Shown piece after piece: positions 54,390-61,182 of a DNA stretch of 64,000 nucleotides (position 1 is the stretch's first letter; each line of letters begins with the position of its first letter). The stretch is from Microbispora sp. ZYX-F-249. Lineage in GTDB: Bacteria > Actinomycetota > Actinomycetes > Streptosporangiales > Streptosporangiaceae. Position numbers and translations under genes: made by a program. Location of the stretch: contig NZ_JBDJAW010000006.1 of NCBI RefSeq assembly GCF_039649665.1, forward strand, positions 1 through 64,000. The letters are read 5' to 3'. The notes under the pieces are model-generated. The model ran no database searches. It saw nothing but the letters and a program-made list of their open reading frames with translations, and was not told where the DNA came from.

Positions 54390-54808
54390 CTCTCCCCCGG
54401 CGGTTTCGGCAACCGCGTGGACATCTGCTCCAGCACGGCGTCGAGATCCCCCTCGATGTGCGCCCTCATCTGGTCGGCGGGGATGATCGGCGCGAAGATC
54501 TCGACGACCCGGTCCTGGGCCCTGGCCACGGCGGCGTGGATGGTCCGGGTGATGGCGTCGGCCAGGCCGCGCGCGTCCTGCCGCCGGTAGATGCGCGGGT
54601 CGAGGTCCAGCCTGATCAGCTCGCCGTTCGCGCCGACCGTGGCCGCCACCAGCCCGTCACGCGACTTCTCCGTCACCTGCACGGCGCGCGCCCTCTCGTG
54701 CAGCGCGGGCGCCTCCTCCTGCAGGCGCAGGAACGTGGCCCGCAGCTCCTCGGCGTACGCCCGCATCCCGGCGGCGTCCGGCGCCTGTCCCCCCGTCGTG
54801 TTCACCAC
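54386..54808 (-). CDS. YbaB/EbfC-family (EspL-like) protein
   Basis: 140 residues. The YbaB/EbfC pattern is an N-terminal helix, then VTEKSRDGLVAATVGANGELIRLDLDPRIY, then two helices (GLADAITRTIHAAVARAQDRV). Such proteins in ESX loci (EspL in mycobacteria) act as cytosolic chaperones of Esp substrates rather than nucleoid proteins. Start is GTG 54808 or 54805. The operon AraC-YbaB-WXG-giant-immunity runs in one direction; YbaB follows the AraC stop by 15 bp. Confidence 0.85.
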   Translation of the reverse strand: MVNTTGGQAPDAAGMRAYAEELRATFLRLQEEAPALHERARAVQVTEKSRDGLVAATVGANGELIRLDLDPRIYRRQDARGLADAITRTIHAAVARAQDRVVEIFAPIIPADQMRAHIEGDLDAVLEQMSTRLPKPPGER

Positions 54809-54823
54809 CCCGTTCGACCGCGT

Positions 54824-55690
54824 TCACACCGATGATGATCTCTGTCCAATATCCGGGATTATCACACCGTGATCGGACATCCGGCTAGTGATGCCTCTCG
54901 CGTAGCGCGCGGGTGTGGTGCCGACGTGCCGGGTGAAGTGCCGGTTCAGGTGCGCCTGGTCGTGGAATCCCACGCTCGTCGCCACGTCCGCCGGACGTTG
55001 GCCGCTCAGCAGTAGCCTGCGCGCCAGTTCGATGCGCTTGCCGGTGAGATAGGCGTGCGGCGGCAGGCCGTACGCCTGTGTGAAGCAGCGGATCAAGTGC
55101 GTCGGATGGGAGTGGAGGAGGGCGGCCGCCTCCCGCAGCGGCAGGCCGGCCCGGACCCGGGCGTCCAGCAGTTCGCGCAGTCCGATGGCCAGCCGGTGCG
55201 CCTCACGGCCGGGTGCCCGACGCCGGAACGCCTGAAGATGGAAGCGCAGCCTCTCCGCGACGAGGAACAGGCGCGATTCGGCCTCGAGCGCCTCTCCCGG
55301 ATGACCGACGGCGGTGTGCAGCCGATGGATCCGGTGACGCAGTAGTGGGTCGGCGAGGATCGGGGCGTCCACGGCCCGGCCGGCGAGGCGTTCCGGCAGC
55401 ACGGTGGTGTCCAGGTAGAGCACGCGCTTGCGGAAGCCGGCGGCGGTGACGGTCCTGCCGTCGTGCCGGACGCCGGGCGGCAGGAGCAGAACGGCGGAGA
55501 GGTCGGCGGCGGCGTGCCGGCGACGGTCCAGTCCGAAGTCGACCGCGCCGTCGTCGAGGATCATCAGGTCCCACGTGTCGTGAGTGTGGGCCGGGTAGGC
55601 GTGATCGGTGAAGTGCGCGTGGAAGACCTCGGCGATGCCCGGCACCGCCGGCCGCCAGGCGCTGATCGTCGGCGGGCGGTGAGCGATCAC
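54824..55690 (-). CDS. AraC-family transcriptional regulator
   Basis: 288 residues. N-terminal cupin-like sensor domain (HFTDHAYPAHTHDTWDLMILDDG) and a C-terminal pair of AraC helix-turn-helices (LPLREAAALLHSHPTHLIRCFTQAYGLPPHAYL, then PADVATSVGFHDQAHLNRHF). The GTG at 55690 was chosen over a TTG at 55705. A -10-like TACGTT ends only 6 nt before the GTG and no ribosome site is seen, so the mRNA may be leaderless. Divergent from the cupin gene, its most likely target. About 20 extra C-terminal residues (MSDHGVIIPDIGQRSSSV) cover a palindromic region upstream of ybaB. Confidence 0.88.
   Translation of the reverse strand: MIAHRPPTISAWRPAVPGIAEVFHAHFTDHAYPAHTHDTWDLMILDDGAVDFGLDRRRHAAADLSAVLLLPPGVRHDGRTVTAAGFRKRVLYLDTTVLPERLAGRAVDAPILADPLLRHRIHRLHTAVGHPGEALEAESRLFLVAERLRFHLQAFRRRAPGREAHRLAIGLRELLDARVRAGLPLREAAALLHSHPTHLIRCFTQAYGLPPHAYLTGKRIELARRLLLSGQRPADVATSVGFHDQAHLNRHFTRHVGTTPARYARGITSRMSDHGVIIPDIGQRSSSV
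54843..54879. promoter_or_regulatory. nested palindromes upstream of the giant-effector operon
   Basis: Within 37 bp lie TGTCC (54843) and GGACA (54875) as outer arms, ATCCGGGAT (54851-54859), and ATCACACCGTGAT (54861-54873). They overlap the 3' end of the AraC gene and lie 35-70 bp before the ybaB start. Candidate operator or promoter region of the operon. Confidence 0.4.
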
Positions 55691-55696
55691 GCTAGA

Positions 55697-55702
55697 AACG
55701 TA
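55697..55702 (-). promoter_or_regulatory. -10-like element of the AraC gene, probable leaderless start
   Basis: TACGTT on the minus strand ends 6 nt before the GTG start at 55690. The surrounding TTGTACGTTT is identical to one in the divergent esx promoter at 59855-59864. No clear -35 is seen. Confidence 0.35.
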
Positions 55703-55792
55703 CAAGACGGGCGGCAGACGAGCGGGCCACGCTCATCACATCGGCCATCGCCCTGTGCGGGCGGTACACATCCGAGCGAGAGGTGCCGCACG

Positions 55793-56164
55793 ATGCCCAT
55801 GTCCCTCGACGCCGTCAACATCGCCGACAAGCTCTCCCAGATCGACGAGCTGTGGACGCAGAAGAAGATCGCCGCGCTCAACGACTACGAGGTCAAGCTC
55901 GCCAAGCTGAAGGGAGAGTTCGTCTGGCACACCCACCCGGAGACCGACGAGTTGTTCGTGGTCGTCAGCGGCCGGCTCACCATCCGGCTCCGGGAAGGGG
56001 ACGTCGTCCTCGAACCCGGGGATCTCTACGTGGTGCCCCGTGGTGTCGAGCACTGCCCCGTGGCCGAGGAGGAGACGGCCGTCATGCTGGTGGAGCCGAC
56101 CGGCACGCTCAACACCGGTGACGCGGGAGGACCGATGACCAGGGCCGCCGAGCCCCTCGCGTAG
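55793..56164 (+). CDS. cupin-domain protein
   Basis: 123 residues. A single cupin barrel with metal-site motif 1 HTHPETDELFVVVSGRLTIRL and motif 2 VLEPGDLYVVPRGVEHCP (His, His, Glu, His ligands). Such small cupins are often isomerases, dioxygenases or sensors; the reaction cannot be told. GAGAGG lies ahead of ATG 55793. Divergent from an AraC regulator whose sensor part is also cupin-like, a common regulator/target arrangement. Confidence 0.88.
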   Translation: MPMSLDAVNIADKLSQIDELWTQKKIAALNDYEVKLAKLKGEFVWHTHPETDELFVVVSGRLTIRLREGDVVLEPGDLYVVPRGVEHCPVAEEETAVMLVEPTGTLNTGDAGGPMTRAAEPLA

Positions 56165-56166
56165 AT

Positions 56167-56192
56167 GGTGCCCGCCACGCCGGCCGGGCACC
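56167..56192. terminator. hairpin between convergent cupin and Cys-motif genes
   Basis: GGTGCCCG/CGGGCACC, 8-bp arms with a 10-nt loop, directly after the cupin stop. An overlapping alternative stem GCCACGC/GCGTGGC (56174-56199) excludes the first. Probably a terminator. Confidence 0.45.
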
Positions 56193-56240
56193 GCGTGGCG
56201 AGGAGTCGTCTCGCCGTGCTCCACGGGGGACGGCGGCGGA

Positions 56241-56579
56241 CTACGCGCCGGAGAACCGTTCCGCAAGGTCCCTGGCCCACCGCGCGGCCTTGGCGGCCTG
56301 GTCACCGGTGACGGGCGCGCCGGGCATCCGGCTCAGGCGCTCCACCTGCTCGGCGTAGCGCAGGTGCTCGCGGCGGGCGTGTTCCCGGCACGCGAGGCAG
56401 GTGACGCTCTCCGGACGGATCGAGGTCATCGCGTAAGGCACCCGGAGCCCGCACCCGGTGGTGACGACATCGGGCGCGCCGGGTGCGCGGCCCAACGACG
56501 ACGCGACCAGATTGCGGTAGCCGGCACCGGCCTGCAGCACCTTCGAGTCGACGTGGATGTGCGGATCGGTCTCGCTCAC
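56241..56579 (-). CDS. small Cys-motif protein in the ESX operon
   Basis: 112 residues from a GTG with GGAGGGACGG upstream. Contains C43 (TTGCG), then C61 and C64 (VTCLACREH), a possible three- or four-ligand metal site with nearby His. Similar short proteins are common in actinomycetes and lack a known role. It lies 40 bp after the SseB gene, last in this minus-strand operon. The frame extends upstream over the SseB gene end, which is a shadow. Confidence 0.72.
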   Translation of the reverse strand: MSETDPHIHVDSKVLQAGAGYRNLVASSLGRAPGAPDVVTTGCGLRVPYAMTSIRPESVTCLACREHARREHLRYAEQVERLSRMPGAPVTGDQAAKAARWARDLAERFSGA

Positions 56580-56619
56580 CGGCGTCCGTCCCTCCGGTCC
56601 GGGGTCGTCCGGATTCAGG

Positions 56620-57882
56620 CTAACGCGTGAGTCCCAGGTCGAGGAGTTCGGCGTGCTCGCGCGGCTCGCCCACCTCGGCGCGGGCCACCCATCGCCGGTG
56701 GACGCCCCGCTCGATCCGTTCCATGCCCAGCGCCCGCGCGACCGGCAGCCGCCCGCCGGTGTATTCGAGCAGCAGCTCACCCGCGCGCTCGGCGCGTACG
56801 AGGCAGGGGGCGCCGCGCCACTCGCACCTGCGGGTGACGTGGAAGACGGCCTCGCACTCCTCGGCCGGCACGGACCGGACGAAGCGGCCCGGCGCCCGCT
56901 CCTCGAACCCGTCGGCCGGCTCGTCGCGGAGCAGCCGGATCAGCAGCCCGTCGTGCCCGGGGTCGGGGTTGGCCGGGTGATCGGCCCCCCGCCAGCGCGC
57001 CCGATAGGAGCTCAGGGAGGCGGCGGCCGGCTCACCCGGCCCCCAGCGGCCGAGGTCGCCGTCGTAGACCGCGCGCACGATCTCGGTCCCCGCCGTGGTC
57101 AGCTCGACGATCTCCGAGCCGTGCGGCAGCCGTACGGCGTCCACCTTGTACTCGCGGACCGGATGGTCGGCGTTCGGCGCGAGACCCATGCCGGCGAACG
57201 GCGGCTCCTCGACGACCCAGCCGGCCACCGCCGCCATGCCCGCCTCGTCGGTCCCGCCGTACGGCGTGCGGTAGAGGTTGAGCCCGACCGTACGCCAGCG
57301 CAGGAGGACCACCGAGCCGTCGCCGGTGAGCAGGTCCTCGTCGGCCCGGCGGCCCAGCATGTCCACGAGCACGGCGGGCGTCGCCACGTGCGCCACGTCG
57401 AGCGCGTGGTGGCAGTAGCCGGAGACGCGCGACTCCCCCTTCCCGAGGTAGCCGTGCGACTCCCCCGGCGTCAGCGGTTTCTGCACGACCGGCAGCGCCG
57501 GCTCGGGCTCCGCCATGCGGTCCTGCGCGAGTGTGGGGACCGCCAGCCTGGCGACGGTCCCCGGTTCGAGCAGGAAGCGCAGCGGCAGGCCGGGGTTGAC
57601 GGCGAGGCCCCAGTGCGGGTCGGGCCAGCCGGCGGCCAGTTCGACCAGCGAGGTGATCCGGGCGCGTGACAGGCCCGTGGCCGCCGTCATGGCCTCGACG
57701 GAGGTGTAGGCGGGCAGCCACACCCGATCGGGCGCGGCGATCTTCACCCAGGTGGGCTCGCCGTCCGGCGGCAGGGGCAGCGCCAGCTCGGTGTCCCTGA
57801 GCATGCTCAGGCAGACCGCGAGGTCGCCCGCGTCGTGCGCCGCCCCGAGCCGCCGCTCGAACGCGCCTGCCGCCCACTCCAT
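56620..57882 (-). CDS. SseB-domain protein of the ESX locus
   Basis: 420 residues from an ATG that overlaps the preceding stop by TGATG. The N-terminal about 120 residues match an SseB-like fold (VKIAAPDRVWLPAYTSVEAMTAATG, then GLAVNPGLPLRFLLEPG). The second half is a separate beta-rich domain with several Trp and one Cys pair (CEWRGAPC). No signal peptide or membrane helix. SseB-like proteins recur next to actinobacterial T7SS genes, probably as cytosolic chaperones or EspG-like adaptors; that role is inference. Confidence 0.75.
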   Translation of the reverse strand: MEWAAGAFERRLGAAHDAGDLAVCLSMLRDTELALPLPPDGEPTWVKIAAPDRVWLPAYTSVEAMTAATGLSRARITSLVELAAGWPDPHWGLAVNPGLPLRFLLEPGTVARLAVPTLAQDRMAEPEPALPVVQKPLTPGESHGYLGKGESRVSGYCHHALDVAHVATPAVLVDMLGRRADEDLLTGDGSVVLLRWRTVGLNLYRTPYGGTDEAGMAAVAGWVVEEPPFAGMGLAPNADHPVREYKVDAVRLPHGSEIVELTTAGTEIVRAVYDGDLGRWGPGEPAAASLSSYRARWRGADHPANPDPGHDGLLIRLLRDEPADGFEERAPGRFVRSVPAEECEAVFHVTRRCEWRGAPCLVRAERAGELLLEYTGGRLPVARALGMERIERGVHRRWVARAEVGEPREHAELLDLGLTR

Positions 57883-58667
57883 CAGATGCCGATCGGCGGC
57901 ATGAACGACGGCGTCTTCGGTATGTCGCCGGGGTCCGGCAGGGGTTCGGTGAGGCCTCCGCTCGCCGGGTCGAAGGCCACCTTGGCCTTGGTGAAGTCGG
58001 GCGCCTGCATCGTGACGGCCTGCATGCCGGGGAACTTCTGCTGGACGCCGCCGGCGAGGTAGGCGACCCCCGTGAAGATGGCGGCGACCTTCCAGTTCAG
58101 CTTCGCCAGGACCGTGAACACCTTCTGCGCGGTCCTCGACATGGTGGCCATGATGCCGGTGACGGTGGGCTGGATCGCTGCCATCGAGACGGGGTTGGCC
58201 TTGGCCGCGACGCTGATGTTCGCCAGCGTCAACGCCGTCGTGCCCATCGCCAGCGAGATGTAGCTCGCCGCCGTGTAGAGCAGGCACGCGGAGTCGAGGC
58301 TGTCGCCGACGCCCTTGATGCCCTGGTCCAGCCCGGCGAGCTGGTGGTCCAGCTCGAGGAACTTCTCCTTGACCGTGGTCAGCATCCGCCCCTTGAGATG
58401 CCCGTCCGACTCGAGCGCGGTGACCTGCGCCCTGAGATCCTCCCTGAGCCGCCCGATGTCGGCGGGCGTCTGTCCTTTTTCACCTCCCTTGTTGTGCCAC
58501 TCGCGCGCGCCGCGCGACATGGCGTCGGGGTCGGCGATCATCGTGGCCAGCAGTCCCGCCAGCGGCAGCGCGCTCGGCTCCAGGTACGACGCCATGGCGG
58601 CCAGGCCGGCGCCGGTGACGAAGTTGTTGCGCGCGTCCCAGATCTCGACGTTCCCGATGCTCACCAT
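57882..58667 (-). CDS. ESX-associated helical protein with membrane segments
   Basis: 261 residues. An N-terminal helical part (Trp at 10 in VEIWDARNN, Trp in REWHNKG) is followed by a helix-rich zone and hydrophobic segments near 128-165 and 190-208, then a proline-rich tail ending MPPIGI. It lacks a clear WXG turn but has the size and layout of Esp-type ESX substrates with a central membrane-seeking region. Between the Gly-rich protein (3-bp gap) and the SseB gene (1-bp overlap). Confidence 0.7.
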   Translation of the reverse strand: MVSIGNVEIWDARNNFVTGAGLAAMASYLEPSALPLAGLLATMIADPDAMSRGAREWHNKGGEKGQTPADIGRLREDLRAQVTALESDGHLKGRMLTTVKEKFLELDHQLAGLDQGIKGVGDSLDSACLLYTAASYISLAMGTTALTLANISVAAKANPVSMAAIQPTVTGIMATMSRTAQKVFTVLAKLNWKVAAIFTGVAYLAGGVQQKFPGMQAVTMQAPDFTKAKVAFDPASGGLTEPLPDPGDIPKTPSFMPPIGI

Positions 58668-58670
58668 GGG

Positions 58671-59789
58671 CTAGACGTCCTCCTGCATCCCGAGGACGGG
58701 AGGCGCCACGTCCTCGTCGCCGAACCAGGTGCTCTCGTCCTCCGGCACCGCGGTGCCCCGCTCACGTTCCTTGTCCTGGTCGCCGCTCCCCGCGCCGCCC
58801 ATCGGCGCGTACGGCATGGCGGGTATCCCGCCGGCCATGGCGCCGGGACGCCCGGCGCCCCCGGCGCCCAGGCCCCCGCCCGGGCCGTACACCGCCGGGC
58901 CGTAGCCCGCGCCGTAGCCGCCGGTGCCGGTCCGCGTCCCCGCGGGGTAGTCGCCCGGGCCGTAGCCCGCCGGGCCGAGGCCGGGGGTCGCCGGCGTCGT
59001 CGGCAGGGTCGGCACGGACGGCAGGTTCGGGTTGTGCGCCGAGAGGGAGGTGTCGCCCGGGGCGTTCAGCTTGGGCGTCTCCAGCGGGTTCACCCCGTTC
59101 TGGCCGAGCCCGTCGAGGCTCGTACGGCCGAGGCCGTCGGGGTCGAGGCCGCTGCCGCCGAGGCCGCCGCCGTCCGGGCCACCGGCGCCGGGCAGGCCGC
59201 CGTTCCCGCCGGGACCGGGCAGGTCGCCCGTGCCGGGCAGGTCCGGATGCTTCAGGCCGGTGTCGAGGTCGGCGCCCGGCGTGTCCTTGGGCAGCCTCCA
59301 GCCGTCGCCGAGGCCGGCGCCCTTGGGGAGGCCGCCGCCGCCGAGCCCCAGGCCCTTGGGGAGCCCGGCCCCCTTCGGGCCGCCCGTCAGGCCGTTCGGG
59401 CCGCCTTTCCCGGTGTCGCCCGAGCTCTGCTTCTCGGCTTCCTTGGCGTTCTTGACCGCCTGGTCGAGGGCCGCCTTCCAGGACTCCAGGACGTCCTTGC
59501 CCTTCGCCACGGCGTCGGCCGCCTGGTTCCGCACCTGGCTGTGCACGCCGTTCAGCGCGCCTCCGATCACACCGAAGGTCAGCGGCGGAAGGTGGATCTG
59601 CTTGATGCGGCCGCTCGTGTCCGCCAGGACCTGCCCACGGCCGGCCACATCGTTGCCGAACTTCGCGACCTCGCCGTAGTTCATCTTGAACTCGGGGTCC
59701 GTCAGGCGCGGGTCCACCGCGCCGCCCGACCCCATCGTGGTCGCGAGGCCGGCGAAAGGATTCGTCGCGCCCCCGCTCGTATCCGTCAC
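58671..59789 (-). CDS. Gly-rich T7SS substrate with conserved ERER-W-DED tail
   Basis: 372 residues from a GTG with GGAGGG 5 nt upstream. The first about 125 residues are helical with the segment LPPLTFGVIGGALNGV; the next about 200 are Gly/Pro/Leu-rich without repeats of fixed length. The end has KERERGTAVPEDESTWFGDEDVAPP, which matches the tail of the plus-strand protein at 61.2 kb. No signal peptide, so export would be through ESX. First gene of the minus-strand operon that shares a promoter region with the WXG pair. Confidence 0.78.
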   Translation of the reverse strand: MTDTSGGATNPFAGLATTMGSGGAVDPRLTDPEFKMNYGEVAKFGNDVAGRGQVLADTSGRIKQIHLPPLTFGVIGGALNGVHSQVRNQAADAVAKGKDVLESWKAALDQAVKNAKEAEKQSSGDTGKGGPNGLTGGPKGAGLPKGLGLGGGGLPKGAGLGDGWRLPKDTPGADLDTGLKHPDLPGTGDLPGPGGNGGLPGAGGPDGGGLGGSGLDPDGLGRTSLDGLGQNGVNPLETPKLNAPGDTSLSAHNPNLPSVPTLPTTPATPGLGPAGYGPGDYPAGTRTGTGGYGAGYGPAVYGPGGGLGAGGAGRPGAMAGGIPAMPYAPMGGAGSGDQDKERERGTAVPEDESTWFGDEDVAPPVLGMQEDV

Positions 59790-59855
59790 ATCACCCTCCG
59801 GCCGATTGATTTCGGTTTCACCTAAATACGGCGCGAGTCACCCCAAAGCTCGCAA

Positions 59856-59911
59856 AACGTACAAATCCCCTAACCGGCTGTCTGACAAAACCACAAGAGA
59901 CGTGACAGAAT
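59856..59911. promoter_or_regulatory. overlapping divergent promoters of the two esx operons
   Basis: Minus strand: CAGACA (59879-59884), 17-bp spacer, TACGTT (59856-59861). Plus strand: CTGACA (59882-59887), 18-bp spacer, CAGAAT (59906-59911). The two -35 elements overlap in the palindrome TGTCTGACA (59879-59887), so polymerases would compete. Matches are partial (4-5 of 6), so this is tentative. Confidence 0.4.
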
Positions 59912-59940
59912 CTTAATCTCGGACAGTCCCGGCAAGGCGT

Positions 59941-60015
59941 CCACTGATCCATTACTGTGACTTTTGGGTCGACCACCCGACCCTCCTGGTCGGGGGTAAT
60001 TGACAGGATCAGTGG
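59941..60015 (+). promoter_or_regulatory. structured 5' leader of the WXG100 operon
   Basis: Three nested helices: P1 CCACTGATCC (59941-59950) with GGATCAGTGG (60006-60015); P2 ATTAC (59951-59955) with GTAAT (59996-60000); P3 CCCGACC (59976-59982) with GGTCGGG (59988-59994). P1 takes up the first two bases of the GGAGG ribosome site (60014-60018) of the ATG at 60024. If transcribed from the promoter at about 59918, the whole element lies in the leader and could gate translation. Confidence 0.6.
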
Positions 60016-60023
60016 AGGTGGCC

Positions 60024-60374
60024 ATGTCGCACTCTGGCGCAAGCCAGGCTCAAGTCAGCCGGCACGACCTGGACGAGGCGATCACCTGGATCGGCGACGC
60101 GGCCGAGAACATCCGCGGCATCCAGCGTTACCTGGACAGTGCCGGCGAGAACCTCAAGACCCACTGGCAGGGCGAGTCGCACCACGCGTTCAACAAGGTG
60201 CACCTGCTGTGGCACGAGCGCATGGACGTCATCCTGGGCAGCCTGCAGACCCTCGCGGAGAGCATCAGGGCGAACAACAAGAACTACGCCGAGTTCAACG
60301 CGCAGGCGACCGCCGAGATCAACAAGATCGAGGCGCTCATCAACCAGGCCCCGCCCGCCTCGTACAGCCGCTGA
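60024..60374 (+). CDS. WXG100-family protein A of the ESX pair
   Basis: 116 residues. Helix-turn-helix hairpin with W48-Q49-G50 and the following LWHERMD segment. Longer than the classic 100 residues because of its N-terminal 15. ATG 60024 has GGAGG 5 nt upstream; the upstream in-frame GTG/ATG region (60000) lies in the structured leader and was rejected. With the next gene it forms the usual EsxA/EsxB-like heterodimer pair. Confidence 0.94.
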   Translation: MSHSGASQAQVSRHDLDEAITWIGDAAENIRGIQRYLDSAGENLKTHWQGESHHAFNKVHLLWHERMDVILGSLQTLAESIRANNKNYAEFNAQATAEINKIEALINQAPPASYSR

Positions 60375-60410
60375 GCCCGAGACGACCACCAGGAACGGAC
60401 GGAGAGCGCG

Positions 60411-60713
60411 ATGGTGGACTTCGACATCACCAAGGTCAACTTCAGTGGTCTCGACTCAGGCGAGACCGAGTTCCAGAACGCCTTCAACCGGCTGGTCACC
60501 GAGCTGGAGAACCTGGAGAACAAGCTCAACACCAAGACCGCCATCTGGCAGGGCGGCGCCAAGGACGCCTACGACCAGACCCGGCGGATCTGGCAGCAGG
60601 AGGCCAAGGGCCTGGCGGACATCGTCTCGCTGCTGGCGAAGAACATCAACATCACCAACATGAACATGCAGGACGTGGAGCGGATCAACGCGGCCATGTT
60701 CGACGGCAAGTGA
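60411..60713 (+). CDS. WXG100-family protein B of the ESX pair
   Basis: 100 residues with W46-Q47-G48 and a tail of two helices (GLADIVSLLAKNINITNMNMQDVERINAAMF). Standard WXG100 length. It lies 36 bp after its partner with a GGAGA-type ribosome site. It should be the second half of the exported dimer; the C-terminal hydrophobic/acidic pattern could be the EccC export signal. Confidence 0.94.
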   Translation: MVDFDITKVNFSGLDSGETEFQNAFNRLVTELENLENKLNTKTAIWQGGAKDAYDQTRRIWQQEAKGLADIVSLLAKNINITNMNMQDVERINAAMFDGK

Positions 60714-60791
60714 GCGGACGTCCGACGGTGGGGCCGGAGGCTCCGGCGCTCCTTCGCCGGTGCCCGTCACGGCGTTGACGAAGGGTGACGC

Positions 60792-61154
60792 ATGGGTCGC
60801 GACGGTGGCGTGCAGGTCAGCCGGACCGCGCTCAGGAACGCGCGCAAGGACTTCGAGGAGGTGCTCGAAGTGCTGGCGCCGGGCGCGTCCAAGGGCACGG
60901 TGACACCGGCCGCCTTCCACGAGAGCGGCGCGGTGAAGCGCCTGATCATGCGGCGTGAGGCGATCGGCGGCTTCTGGGAGGCCGCCACGGGGTTCCACTC
61001 GAGCCTGACCAGCGCGGAGGTGGCGGTCACCGCCATCTACGCGGAGATCGCCTCGACTCTCGGCATCGCCGCCGAACGCCTGGAACTGGCGGTCAGGAAC
61101 CTCGACGCCGGAGAGCAGGCGGGCGCGCGGCACGTCGGCGTGGCGGACGTCTAG
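60792..61154 (+). CDS. small helical ESX-associated protein
   Basis: 120 residues, all helical. It has no WXG but keeps an FHESGAVKRLI turn and FWEAATGFHSSL segment that recall EspC/DUF2580-like helical hairpins. Lies 78 bp after the WXG pair and 28 bp before the Gly-rich substrate. Probably the EspC-type partner of the following protein. No other family recognised. Confidence 0.75.
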   Translation: MGRDGGVQVSRTALRNARKDFEEVLEVLAPGASKGTVTPAAFHESGAVKRLIMRREAIGGFWEAATGFHSSLTSAEVAVTAIYAEIASTLGIAAERLELAVRNLDAGEQAGARHVGVADV

Positions 61155-61182
61155 TCGTACGCGGAGTGGTTGAGGAGGCGCC

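Noticed and set aside
45633-54590. A 2,985-codon open frame on the plus strand
   Set aside because: It is fully antisense to the 3,202-residue giant and to the genes next to it, has Arg/Gly/His-rich shadow composition, no domain, and no ribosome site. High GC leaves such frames open by chance.
59941-60015. Structured leader as a known c-di-AMP, c-di-GMP or SAM riboswitch
   Set aside because: The conserved core sequences of these classes are not present; only stems are visible, so it is reported as unclassified.
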